A DNA stretch of 64,000 nt from Mucilaginibacter aquaedulcis (GCF_030409325.1 NZ_JAUFPR010000008.1:310001-374000); one strand, 5' to 3'. Shown: positions 8,429-16,619, numbered from the stretch's first letter. Numbers and translations are program-made. Notes: generated by a model not told the origin, from the letters alone.

Positions 8429-8882
8429 ACCCGCTCTTGGCCGCGGGGAGGCCAGTTACTTTTGTCGCCACAAAAGTAACCAAAAAGGCTTTCAGCAGAG
8501 AGGCTTCTTTGCCGCACAGGCCTTTACCCCGCAAAGCAGTCAGAACCACGGGCTGCTAAAACCTTACCTCGACTTCGTTCGCTCATTGCCCTGCTTCGGC
8601 AAGGTTTGCTAATGCCCCTCCTAACACACAGGCCAACATGTTCTGCCTGCCTTTCGCCTGAAGCTGATCTGCTGAATGTTTGAACGAGAATTTATCGAAT
8701 TAAGGAATTAACAGAATTTATAATATTGAATAAAAAGCTTGGAATGAAAAGATTGCGGGTAAATACCTGACAAAAAAGCTGGCCGGGAGTTTTGCCTGTG
8801 GGTAGAAGCTTTTTTTTGTCTTGATTTTTGGTTACTTTTCATCAAGGAAAAGTAACTGGCCCTCCCGCGGCCAAGAGCGGGT
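8429..8882. repeat. 454-bp element bounded by 58-bp inverted repeats
   Basis: The gap 8161-8941 holds no credible gene. The left arm (8429-8486) and the reverse complement of the right arm (8825-8882) both read ACCCGCTCTTGGCCGCGGG at the outside and GTAACCAAAAA at the inside. Each arm contains its own 9-bp hairpin GTTACTTTT/AAAAGTAAC whose loop differs between arms. Inside lie a GC-rich stretch with imperfect AACCTT/AAGGTT pairing and a hairpin at 8769-8820 (GACAAAAAAGCT/AAGCTTTTTTTTGTC). A TGTCATTCTGAG unit lies just upstream at 8380. It looks like a non-autonomous mobile or structured element. Confidence 0.7.
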
Positions 8883-8941
8883 ATACGATAGGCATTGTTC
8901 GATTGCTTAAAAAGATTGCTTCGTACCTACCAACCAATCTT

Positions 8942-9565
8942 TCACGCCAATACCCCAAACTCATACCCCGCTTTACTCCAAATTTCCAATGCCTTTGGCA
9001 GTGCATATTTTACCCTGTCATAAGCCTTCAGGCTGTCGTGAAAAACGATTATCGACCCGGCTTCGGTATGTTTCAGAACATTTTGCAGGCAGGACTCGGG
9101 GCTTAGGTTGATGTCAAAGTCACCGCTGAGTACATCCCACATAAATATTTTAATATCGGGGCGGGCTACCTGCAGGGCTTTGATCTGCTGTTTTTTGATA
9201 CGGCCATATGGTGGGCGAAAGAGGGGAGTGTTCAATATCCCGTCGGCTTGCAGATAATTATCGCAGTATACTGTCGTGTCTGTTTTCCAGCCTTTTAAGT
9301 GGTTGTAGGTATGGTTGCCAATGGCGTGGCCATCGGCCGTTAGTTGCTCAAAAATATCGGGATGCTTGGTCACATTATCGCCAATGCAAAAAAAGGTGGC
9401 TTTGGCATTATATTGTTTTAAAATATTTAATATGTGTGTTGTAACAATAGGTATAGGTCCATCGTCAAAAGTAAGATAAATGCAGCGGTTAGTTGGTTGG
9501 TTTATTTTCCAAATGAGTTCGGGATATAGCTTTTTAAGCAACCAGGGTGTTTTAACCAGATACAT
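8942..9565 (-). CDS. polysaccharide deacetylase (NodB homology domain)
   Basis: Predicted metal-dependent carbohydrate N-deacetylase acting on chitooligosaccharide, peptidoglycan or exopolysaccharide. The NodB fold is almost the whole 207-residue protein. Motif 1 is TFDDGP (residues 32-37, Asp34 and Asp35), motif 2 is NHTYNH (His85 and His89), and motif 3 is FRPPYGR. There is no classical signal peptide, but a short amphipathic N-terminus (LVKTPWLLKKLYPELIW) could place it at the membrane. It is divergent from the tolC gene across a 96-bp spacer containing a perfect palindrome. Confidence 0.92.
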   Translation of the reverse strand: MYLVKTPWLLKKLYPELIWKINQPTNRCIYLTFDDGPIPIVTTHILNILKQYNAKATFFCIGDNVTKHPDIFEQLTADGHAIGNHTYNHLKGWKTDTTVYCDNYLQADGILNTPLFRPPYGRIKKQQIKALQVARPDIKIFMWDVLSGDFDINLSPESCLQNVLKHTEAGSIIVFHDSLKAYDRVKYALPKALEIWSKAGYEFGVLA

Positions 9566-9620
9566 ATAAAAATCGAGAGTTAAATGTTTAATTTAAAAAT
9601 AAACAAAAATGAACATTGCA

Positions 9621-9641
9621 AGGTAAGCATCCGATGCTTAC
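9621..9641. promoter_or_regulatory. perfect 10-bp palindrome in the deacetylase/tolC divergent spacer
   Basis: GGTAAGCATC-C-GATGCTTACC is a perfect inverted repeat with a single-base centre, 20 bases before the tolC ATG and 56 bases before the divergent deacetylase start. The size and symmetry suit a dimeric repressor site; a stray REP-like hairpin is the alternative. Confidence 0.5.
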
Positions 9642-9661
9642 CATTGTAACAGAAAAACTTT

Positions 9662-11107
9662 ATGAAACCGAAACTATCACTACCCGTTAAAACAACTCTT
9701 GTTTGCACTTTTCTGTTCACAGCAATAAGTTTTTATGCTAAGGCCCAGGAAGTAATAACCCTGCAAAAAGCTATAGATCTTACCCTTGAGCGTAACCTGA
9801 CCATTAAGCAGGCCCAGTTTACCGAGGCCTTGACTGATGAAGATCTGAAACAATCAAAAAATAATCAATTACCCAGCCTTACTGCAAACCCACAGGGAAC
9901 ATTCAACTTCGGTCGTAATATTGACCCTTCAACCAACCAGTTCATTAACCAACGCATCTTTGCCATCAATGGTAACGTAACCGCCCAAATTACTGTATTT
10001 CAGGGTGGGCAGTTGCGCAATCAGGTAATTCAGAACAAAATATTGCTTGATGCCAATAAAACCTCAACCGCCAAAGTTAAGAATGATTTAATACTAAACG
10101 TGGTTACAACCTTTTTGCAGGTATTAACCAACCAGGATCTGGTAAAGGCATCGCAACAGCAAATTGATATTTCAAAGCTAACTTTAGACCGTGCCCAAAA
10201 GAACTTTAACGTAGGTAATCAAACCCTGGCAGATCTGTCGCAGGCCAAGGCACAGGTTTCCACTTCCGAACTGGATTATACCAATTCAGAAAATCAGCTG
10301 GAGCTATCCATGCTTGCCCTGAAGCAGTACATGGAAATGAACCCGGCTACCGAAATAGTGGTTGAAAAACCGGATATCAGCAAGCTTAATGATATTAAAA
10401 CACTATATGATCCACAGGATATATTAAAAACAGCTTTAACCGTGAACCCGGATGTGCTGCTTGCCGAGATTCAGCAAAAATCATATGAGCAGGCTATCAG
10501 AGTAGCAAGGGCCGCTTATTACCCAACAGTTACCTTATTTGGGCAGGCGGGTTCTTACTATTCAGGAGCCAAAAATATTCCGTATAATACAGCGCTCACC
10601 GGACAGTTTAGCCCCATAGGTATTGTGCAAAACACGCAACAGGTAGTGGTTGCTCCGGTTGCCCAAAGTTCTTTTAAGGCTAATCCGCTTTTTACACAGT
10701 TTAGTGACAACTTTAACCAGGCCGCAGGTGTGAGTTTACAGATACCTATTTTTGGCAGATTTAGTGCCCGTACCTCCGTACGTAAAGCAAAGATACAGGC
10801 TCAAAATGCTGAGGTAACCGCTCAACTGGCTCGCAATAACTTAAGCAAAATTATTTACCAGGCAGTTTGGGACCTGCGTGCGGCCGAGAAAAAGTATACA
10901 TCAACCACGCAAACCTATAATGCTAATAAAGACGCGTTTAATATTACCCAGCAGCGTTACACAGTTGGTTTAGTTAACTCGCTTGATTATAACACCTCGT
11001 TAACCAACCTGAATAAATCGCAGTTTGATATGATAGAGGCAAAATATCAGCTGATTTTCAGGAGCAAGGTGATTGATTATTATTTGGGCAACGCGATAAC
11101 GCTTTAA
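9662..11107 (+). CDS. TolC-family outer-membrane efflux protein
   Basis: Outer-membrane channel of a tripartite efflux or type I secretion system. An N-terminal signal peptide ends around AISFYAKAQE. Two outer-membrane efflux repeats follow, each with long coiled-coil helices: the first around ALTDEDLKQSKNNQLPSL to TSELDYTNSENQLELS, the second around SFKANPLFTQFSD to the C-terminus. The length of 481 residues is typical. The next gene on the same strand, 48 bases on, is a periplasmic adaptor, so the two probably form one operon. No inner-membrane pump follows. Confidence 0.95.
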   Translation: MKPKLSLPVKTTLVCTFLFTAISFYAKAQEVITLQKAIDLTLERNLTIKQAQFTEALTDEDLKQSKNNQLPSLTANPQGTFNFGRNIDPSTNQFINQRIFAINGNVTAQITVFQGGQLRNQVIQNKILLDANKTSTAKVKNDLILNVVTTFLQVLTNQDLVKASQQQIDISKLTLDRAQKNFNVGNQTLADLSQAKAQVSTSELDYTNSENQLELSMLALKQYMEMNPATEIVVEKPDISKLNDIKTLYDPQDILKTALTVNPDVLLAEIQQKSYEQAIRVARAAYYPTVTLFGQAGSYYSGAKNIPYNTALTGQFSPIGIVQNTQQVVVAPVAQSSFKANPLFTQFSDNFNQAAGVSLQIPIFGRFSARTSVRKAKIQAQNAEVTAQLARNNLSKIIYQAVWDLRAAEKKYTSTTQTYNANKDAFNITQQRYTVGLVNSLDYNTSLTNLNKSQFDMIEAKYQLIFRSKVIDYYLGNAITL

Positions 11108-11155
11108 CAAACAGGCTTAATTTAAAACATCATAAAAATATCCAACCGCATAATC

Positions 11156-12487
11156 ATGGGAAAAACTACTAAATATATTTTGATTGGCCTGGGAGCTATA
11201 ATTGTGCTGCTCATCATAGCTAAAGCTACCGGTTTAATTGGTAAACCGCCCCTTACCCAGATAGCAACCGAAAAGGCTGATGTGCGCGATATTGATGAAA
11301 CGGTATCGGCCAGCGGAAAAATTAAACCGCATGTGGAGGTTAAAATAACGTCGGAAGTTTCTGGCGAAGTGGTTGAGCTTCCTATTAAAGAAGGTGATGT
11401 GGTTAAAAAAGGCCAGCTGGTTTGCCGTGTACGTCCGGATATATTAAAGTCGGGGTATGACAGGGCAGTGGCATCATACAGCACTCAAAAAGCAAGCGTT
11501 GGTAACTCTGCCCAAATGCTTAAGCAGGCTCAGGCTACCTTTGTAAACCAGGAAGCTATTTTTAAACGCAGCAAAACACTTTTTGAAAGTAAGGTGCTTA
11601 CTGTATCTGAATTTGATAATGCCAAGGCCAGTTATGAAAACGCTAAAGCCAGTTTGGAAGCTGCCAAGCAAAACCTGGTAGGAGCGCAGTTTGGCCTGCT
11701 GCAATCAGGAGCATCAGTTAAGGAAGCTCAGGATAACCTGGCCAAAACCAGCCTTTACTCGCCTGTTGACGGCGTAGTGTCAAAACTACTGATAGAAAAA
11801 GGTGAGCGTGTTTTGGGTACCCAGCAATTTGCCGGTACTGAGATCATGACGGTATCTGACTTGAGTAAAATGGACGTGAATGTTGATGTAAACGAAAACG
11901 ACATTAACCGCATTAGCTTAGGCGATGGCGCGAATATTGAAATTGATGCCTTTTTGGGTAAAAAATTCAATGGATCAGTAATTGAGATAGGAAGCTCGGC
12001 CAACGTGGTAGGCACCACTGCCGATCAGGTAACCAACTTTACCGTAAAGGTGCGGATAGATGCCAACTCTTACGCCGCGTTGTTGAAAAAAACGGTTGAT
12101 AACCCGTCGCCTTTTCGCCCGGGATTAACCGCTACGGTTGATATTAATACCAATCATGTTAAAGCGATGTCGGTTCCTATACAGTCGGTAACCACACGTG
12201 AGCAAAAGAAGGAAACAGCAGCCCCAGGAAAGGATGATGATAAAAATAAACCGGCCATTAGCGCACCGGCAAAGGAATATGTATTTATTTACAATGCCGG
12301 TAAGTTAAAACAAGTGCAGGTAACCACAGGTATTCAGAACGATACTTATATACAAATCCTAACCGGATTGAAAGGCGGTGAAGAAGTAGTGTCGGCCCCA
12401 TATTCGGCCATATCCAAAACACTTGCCGATGGTATGATGGTTGAAAAAGTTGATAAGTCAAAATTGTTCAATACGGATAACAAGTAA
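11156..12487 (+). CDS. efflux periplasmic adaptor (HlyD/MacA-type membrane fusion protein)
   Basis: Adaptor that bridges an inner-membrane pump and the TolC channel. One N-terminal membrane anchor (YILIGLGAIIVLLIIAKATG) is followed by a lipoyl-like half (VEVKITSEVSGEVVELPIKEGDVV), a helical hairpin rich in A, K and Q (residues about 100-190), the second lipoyl half (LYSPVDGVVSKLLIEKGERV) and beta-barrel/proximal domains. The Ala/Lys-rich loop with KKETAAPGKDDDKNK near residue 350 is a low-complexity insert. MacA-type adaptors usually pair with a MacB ABC permease. None is encoded here; a terminator follows at once. Confidence 0.93.
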   Translation: MGKTTKYILIGLGAIIVLLIIAKATGLIGKPPLTQIATEKADVRDIDETVSASGKIKPHVEVKITSEVSGEVVELPIKEGDVVKKGQLVCRVRPDILKSGYDRAVASYSTQKASVGNSAQMLKQAQATFVNQEAIFKRSKTLFESKVLTVSEFDNAKASYENAKASLEAAKQNLVGAQFGLLQSGASVKEAQDNLAKTSLYSPVDGVVSKLLIEKGERVLGTQQFAGTEIMTVSDLSKMDVNVDVNENDINRISLGDGANIEIDAFLGKKFNGSVIEIGSSANVVGTTADQVTNFTVKVRIDANSYAALLKKTVDNPSPFRPGLTATVDINTNHVKAMSVPIQSVTTREQKKETAAPGKDDDKNKPAISAPAKEYVFIYNAGKLKQVQVTTGIQNDTYIQILTGLKGGEEVVSAPYSAISKTLADGMMVEKVDKSKLFNTDNK

Positions 12488-12506
12488 TACCGTTTAAAGG
12501 ATATTA

Positions 12507-12545
12507 AAAAGAGCCATCACGCAGTTTGCATGATGGCTCTTTTGG
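12507..12545 (+). terminator. terminator after the efflux adaptor gene
   Basis: AAAAGAGCCATCA pairs with TGATGGCTCTTTT around an 11-base loop (CGCAGTTTGCA). It lies about 20 bases after the adaptor stop and shows that no third efflux gene belongs to this transcript. Confidence 0.88.
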
Positions 12546-12569
12546 TTTTATATGGGGATATTCCAGATT

Positions 12570-12728
12570 CGACTCATCCCGACATCGCTACGCTTGTCTA
12601 CTCTCTATTCAGCTTTGTTGGAAAGAGGGTGAAGGAATTTTTCTTTAATCTTTTATCCATTTTCAAGTCCCCTCTTTACGCCGAAGGCGAAGAGAGGGGA
12701 GTCCAGCGAAGCGTAGGTCGGGTGAGTT
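12570..12728. repeat. roughly 160-bp dispersed repeat, copy 1
   Basis: The element begins CGACTCATCCCGACATCGCT and ends GTAGGTCGGGTGAGT, so its ends are inverted versions of GACTCACCCGAC. It aligns over its whole length, in opposite orientation, with 27302-27465. Short internal hairpins (CCGAAGGCGAAGAGAGG, AGCGAAGCGTAGG) recur in both. The overlapping plus-strand frame is a by-product of the repeat, not a gene. Confidence 0.75.
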
Positions 12729-12816
12729 GTTGGTGTGCCATACAATTCCAAAAATCTGCCTTTTCATAGGCTATTACTTTTTTGAGAGAATTGGGCGAGG
12801 CTTTTACTCTTTAAAA

Positions 12817-12873
12817 TCCCCCTCTTTGCGAAGCAGAGAGGGGCGCTGCGCGAAGCGCAGGCGGGGTGAGTCG
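12817..12873. repeat. partial third copy of the GACTCA-ended repeat
   Basis: TCCCCCTCTTTGCGAAGCAG through GGCGGGGTGAGTCG matches the terminal third of the elements at 12570-12728 and 27302-27465, including the GTGAGTCG end. It contains the hairpin GCTGCGC/GCGAAGCGCAG. It abuts the stop of the DUF1634 gene, so it may serve as its transcript end. Confidence 0.6.
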
Positions 12874-12876
12874 ATC

Positions 12877-13278
12877 TTACACCTTTAGTCCGCCAAAAAT
12901 GCTGAACATCATTACGCTTAGCACAATGAGGGTTATCAGGATATAAAGCTTGTCTCTTTCAAATACGAATCCTACCAACGAGAAAAAGATGCGCAGGATT
13001 GGTGTCGCGATCAGCACCAAAACCCCGAATTGTATAATGCCCTTGGCGTTAAGAGATTCAACCCCGCCAAATATCTGTGTCAGGGTGGTATAGCCTGCCT
13101 TTTCGCCAATAAATACATGGTATTGGGGGATAGCGCTGTGCTGATACTGAAATAAATAAATAATGCCGCCTGTAAGTACTATAAGGCTTGCGGTTACTAC
13201 GCCATACCTGAGCAGGTAGCCTATTAGTTTTTCAATATCCTGATCGGGGACAAGTGTTTTTGAAAGTATCTTTTTCAT
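12877..13278 (-). CDS. DUF1634 family membrane protein
   Basis: A 133-residue protein with three predicted membrane segments (VVTASLIVLTGGIIYLF, IIQFGVLVLIATPILRIFF, LYILITLIVLSVMMFSIFG). DUF1634 genes are commonly next to TauE/SafE permeases, and here the gene follows one by 11 bases in the same direction. A role as a small accessory subunit of the anion permease is inferred from that linkage. No catalytic residues are seen. Confidence 0.88.
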   Translation of the reverse strand: MKKILSKTLVPDQDIEKLIGYLLRYGVVTASLIVLTGGIIYLFQYQHSAIPQYHVFIGEKAGYTTLTQIFGGVESLNAKGIIQFGVLVLIATPILRIFFSLVGFVFERDKLYILITLIVLSVMMFSIFGGLKV

Positions 13279-13289
13279 GATAATGATTT

Positions 13290-14123
13290 TTAAAATTTGT
13301 GGTTATAGCCGTTAAATATCATTTCGGCAGCAACAAAGGTGATGGCAACGCAAAAGATGTATTTAAGTATTTTAGGATCCATGCGGGTAAGCAATTTTGA
13401 ACCGGTGAATGCTCCGCCCAAAACACCGAGCATTACCGGAAAGGCGATGCCCGGGTCCATATATCCGCGCTGCAGATATACCACGGCACTGGCCGCGGCA
13501 GTAACACCTATCATGAAATTACTGGTAGTGGTACTCACCTTAAAAGGAATGTGCATGGTTGAATCCATAGCCAAAACTTTCAACGCCCCAGAGCCAATAC
13601 CTAACAGACCAGATAAAACACCTGCCAGGGTCATGATGGAGAAGCCAGCACCCACATTTTTAAGTTTATATTCTACCTCGCCGTTTTTGGTGGGGTAGCT
13701 GCTATTGAGTTTTAATTTGTAGGATAATCCGCTGCCCTCGGTTAATGCCTCCTGGTTTTTTTTGCGGATAGTCATAGCGGCAGAAAATAGCAGGATGGCA
13801 CCAAATAATATAGCTATGGTGTTGGTAGGGGTGTACACAGCTATTAATGCGCCGCACACCGCACCTATGGTAGTGGCAATTTCCAGGAACATGCCTAAGC
13901 GTACGTTGGTAATGCCCTCCTTGATATATGCACTTGCAGCGCCCGATGAATTAGCTATGGATGCCAGCAGGGCCGCCCCAATGGCGTAACGTATATCTAC
14001 ATGGAACACGAGGGTTAGCAGCGGTATTACAACTACCCCGCCGCCTAAGCCGGTAAGTGAGCCAACCAAACCGGCCAGGTAGGCACCGGCAAGTAATATC
14101 AATGTGAAAGTTAGTATGGTCAT
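13290..14123 (-). CDS. TauE/SafE family anion permease (sulfite/organosulfonate exporter type)
   Basis: Inner-membrane permease of 277 residues with about eight hydrophobic helices. The family signature occurs twice as an internal duplication: LVGSLTGLGGGVVVIPLL near the N-terminus and LSGLLGIGSGALKVLAM in the second half. The family moves sulfite, sulfoacetate or related C1/C2 anions, but the substrate cannot be assigned here. It is the middle gene of gntR - tauE - DUF1634, with 10- and 11-base gaps. Confidence 0.93.
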   Translation of the reverse strand: MTILTFTLILLAGAYLAGLVGSLTGLGGGVVVIPLLTLVFHVDIRYAIGAALLASIANSSGAASAYIKEGITNVRLGMFLEIATTIGAVCGALIAVYTPTNTIAILFGAILLFSAAMTIRKKNQEALTEGSGLSYKLKLNSSYPTKNGEVEYKLKNVGAGFSIMTLAGVLSGLLGIGSGALKVLAMDSTMHIPFKVSTTTSNFMIGVTAAASAVVYLQRGYMDPGIAFPVMLGVLGGAFTGSKLLTRMDPKILKYIFCVAITFVAAEMIFNGYNHKF

Positions 14124-14133
14124 GATTTATGTA

Positions 14134-14787
14134 TTAATAATTATTATCTAAAATTTGCTGTATCAACTGGCCGGCTTGTTTAACTTTCTGCGCCTTGATG
14201 GCCTTAAACAGCTGCTCATGTAAGTGATGGCTCATGGCAAAATGACTGATGCCCTGCGCCTCCCTTTTTGAAAAAAAATCGCGGATGATGAGGGTGAAGC
14301 TTTCGTACAGATCGGCCAGTACGTTGTTGAGAGAGGCCTGGGCTATAGCCATGTGGAAGGCAATATCGGCATCAACACAGGCCTGGCGGTTTTCTGATTG
14401 TATGGCCAGTTTACGTTTTTCGAGGTTCTGCTCAATTTGAGTTATGTGTATTGCAGAATTATTTTGGGCTGCCAGCTTTACTATTTCGCCCTCCAGTAGT
14501 TTACGTACAGCGTTAATCTGGTCAAAATCGGCACGTTTGAGGCGTTGTTCAATGGTTTCGGCACTCACAAATGAGTTTACAAAAGTGCCTGAGCCCTGTT
14601 GTACTTTCAGTATGCCCGATATGGCGAGTGTTTTAATGGCCTCCCTGATGCTGGAGCGGCCCACGCTGTATAATTGCATCAACTCGGGCTCGGCAGGTAT
14701 CTTTTCGTTGAGCTTAAACTTACCCTGTGCAATATCATTTTTAATTAGCTTGATAACACGGTTGCTAAGCGATTCTCTCTTTTCCAT
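14134..14787 (-). CDS. FadR/GntR-family transcriptional regulator (FCD domain)
   Basis: Ligand-responsive repressor. The N-terminal winged helix spans residues 1-75 (LSNRVIKLIKNDIAQGKF, IPAEPELMQLYSVGRSSIRE, LKVQQGSGTFV). The C-terminal all-helical FCD domain has likely metal or ligand residues in DADIAFHMAIAQAS and MSHHLHEQLFKAI. It is first in an operon with the TauE/SafE permease and DUF1634 protein, so it probably senses the transported anion or a metabolite of it. GATGTTT half-sites directly upstream of its promoter suggest autoregulation. Confidence 0.93.
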   Translation of the reverse strand: MEKRESLSNRVIKLIKNDIAQGKFKLNEKIPAEPELMQLYSVGRSSIREAIKTLAISGILKVQQGSGTFVNSFVSAETIEQRLKRADFDQINAVRKLLEGEIVKLAAQNNSAIHITQIEQNLEKRKLAIQSENRQACVDADIAFHMAIAQASLNNVLADLYESFTLIIRDFFSKREAQGISHFAMSHHLHEQLFKAIKAQKVKQAGQLIQQILDNNY

Positions 14788-14807
14788 GATGTTAATTATT
14801 TACCCCA

Positions 14808-14844
14808 CAAAGATATGATGTTTTATATTAAACATCTGATGTTT
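14808..14844 (-). promoter_or_regulatory. gntR operon promoter with overlapping operator-like half-sites
   Basis: On the minus strand 14815-14808 reads TATCTTTG, a perfect TAnnTTTG element 20 bases before the gntR start. Immediately upstream are three half-sites: GATGTTT (14817-14823), AAACATC (14830-14836) and GATGTTT (14838-14844). They form a 7-6-7 inverted repeat and a nested AAACATC-T-GATGTTT palindrome. This is where a repressor would block RNA polymerase. Confidence 0.65.
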
Positions 14845-14947
14845 AAATTTGTTTATGACATTAAAATGAGATGCACATCGTTAAAGTTCTCATTCGGTGT
14901 AACTATATGGCTAACTGAAGCGTCTGAGTTTTACACATTCATATACC

Positions 14948-16339
14948 ATGATCAACCTTTACAAAAGCTGCCTTTTATTGTGTTTTACCGTCATTATTTT
15001 TGGCAATTGTGCTGTTGCCCAGCAAACCAAATCCGAAAAAATAAAGGCTTACCTGCAACATGCCAACCAGCTTGGGCTTTTTAACGGAAATGTTTTGGTT
15101 GTTGATCAAGGCCAGGTAATATACAAAGCCGCGATAGGTTATGCGGATGCCTCAAAACAAATACCGCTTACAACAGCATACCGTTTTCATATAGGTTCAA
15201 TTGCAAAGGAATTTGATGCCGTTGGCCTTATGGTGTTGCAGGAGCAGGGCAAATTAAGTCTGGATGATAAGGTATCAAAGTTTTTCCCCGATTTGCCTTC
15301 CTGGGCTAATAAGATCAGTATTAAAAATCTGTTGCAGTATACCAGCGGTTTGCCCGAGGTAAAATATCAAACCGTGCATGGGGATGCCGATAACTGGAAA
15401 GATCTTAAAGCTTTACAGCAGCTTGATTTTGAGCCCGGCAGCAAATATGCATATAACAACAACAATACTTTTTTGAGGAGGCAGATCATCGAGAAGATAT
15501 CGGGGCTATCTATCAAGGATTTTATCGAACAAAAATTATTAAAACCCTATGGCATCGAGCATGGGATTGTTGACCCAACCGATAATGATACACTCGTAGC
15601 CAAATCATTTAATGACGATGGCAAACAGGATGTGTTAGATTACCCTATCATGGGATGGACCTGCCTTAACCTCGATGATTTTTACACCTGGGCGCAGTGT
15701 CTTCAAAACTTCAGGATCATCAGTCCTGCTTCAACCCGGGCTATTATTACCCCTGTGGCTCCGGGAAAGCAAAGCGGTCTGGGTACCGGCGCTATGAATG
15801 GTGATCAGCTGATGAGGCATGTTCATGATGGTATAGCCATGCGTTACCAGGCTCAGGAAATAACGGACGGCCCAAAAAACAGGACCATTATTTTGTTAAC
15901 TAACAATAGGCATGATAATGTTTACCAATTAAGTGATGCCATTGAAGCTATTTTAGATGACAAGCCTTACCGCCAGGCAGCTCGGTCTGTTTTGACCGAA
16001 ATTCAAAAGCACCCTGATATAAAGAACGCCAGGCAGGTGCTGGCATTTTATAAAAGCCTGAAAGCTCAAAAGCCCGACGAGTATGATTTTGATAATGAGA
16101 GCACACTGAATGAGATTGGATATAATTATTTAAGCCATGATGAGTTAAGCGACGCGATAGCCATTTTTGAATATAATGTGAAACTTTTTCCGGCATCAGG
16201 GAATGTTTATGATAGCTTGGGCGAGGCCTATTACAAACAAGGCGATAAAAAGAACGCTTTGCTGAATTATAAAAGATCGTTACAACTTGATCCGGATAAT
16301 AGCGAGGCTAAAGACATCATAATTAAACTGAAACAGTAA
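14948..16339 (+). CDS. serine beta-lactamase-like hydrolase with C-terminal TPRs
   Basis: Exported class C beta-lactamase/esterase-like enzyme (penicillin-binding-protein fold). The signal peptide is likely cut near NCAVA-QQ. The nucleophile motif SxxK is Ser84-Ile-Ala-Lys87, and the YxN motif is Tyr169-Asn-Asn171. The third KTG box is not obvious; an HDG in HVHDGIAMRY may replace it. Residues about 360-463 carry tetratricopeptide-like repeats (SGNVYDSLGEAYYKQGDKKN). True beta-lactamase activity is doubtful; a peptidase or esterase role is as likely. It diverges from the gntR operon. Confidence 0.9.
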   Translation: MINLYKSCLLLCFTVIIFGNCAVAQQTKSEKIKAYLQHANQLGLFNGNVLVVDQGQVIYKAAIGYADASKQIPLTTAYRFHIGSIAKEFDAVGLMVLQEQGKLSLDDKVSKFFPDLPSWANKISIKNLLQYTSGLPEVKYQTVHGDADNWKDLKALQQLDFEPGSKYAYNNNNTFLRRQIIEKISGLSIKDFIEQKLLKPYGIEHGIVDPTDNDTLVAKSFNDDGKQDVLDYPIMGWTCLNLDDFYTWAQCLQNFRIISPASTRAIITPVAPGKQSGLGTGAMNGDQLMRHVHDGIAMRYQAQEITDGPKNRTIILLTNNRHDNVYQLSDAIEAILDDKPYRQAARSVLTEIQKHPDIKNARQVLAFYKSLKAQKPDEYDFDNESTLNEIGYNYLSHDELSDAIAIFEYNVKLFPASGNVYDSLGEAYYKQGDKKNALLNYKRSLQLDPDNSEAKDIIIKLKQ

Positions 16340-16415
16340 AACTAATGGTAGAACTCTGACCCTCAGTTATAAATGGGCATAGTATTTGACTTATATTTAA
16401 CCTAAATCAAATATC

Positions 16416-16586
16416 ATGGGCTTCGGACGATTACTTAAAGTAGGAAAGGCGCAATTTGAAAAGGTTCTGTTAGGCCTTATAAAGCGCAAAAATTATGATG
16501 TACATTATAGTTATACCAATATGGATTACTATATATCTGGCGATGATGCCACGCTGAATATTTTACAGCAGGCCATAACCGGGTAA
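16416..16586 (+). CDS. small hypothetical protein (56 aa)
   Basis: An ATG at 16416 opens a 56-codon frame ending at TAA 16584-16586. It begins MGFGRLLKVGKAQFEKVLLG and ends DATLNILQQAITG. It is basic in the first half, has no membrane segment, and is not recognised. It lies between the serine hydrolase and another small gene on the same strand, with 33 bases to the next start. Codon usage resembles its neighbours. Confidence 0.5.
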   Translation: MGFGRLLKVGKAQFEKVLLGLIKRKNYDVHYSYTNMDYYISGDDATLNILQQAITG

Positions 16587-16619
16587 TAATGTCTACAATT
16601 GGCAACAGTATAGTATACT

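Noticed and set aside
8374..8559. Plus-strand frame inside the inverted-repeat element, and minus-strand companion
   Set aside because: Both follow the repeat sequence, have odd composition and no start context. They are by-products of a GC-rich repeat, not genes.
12530..12769. 79-codon plus-strand frame
   Set aside because: It begins inside a terminator and runs through the roughly 160-bp dispersed repeat; the same frame is broken in the second copy.
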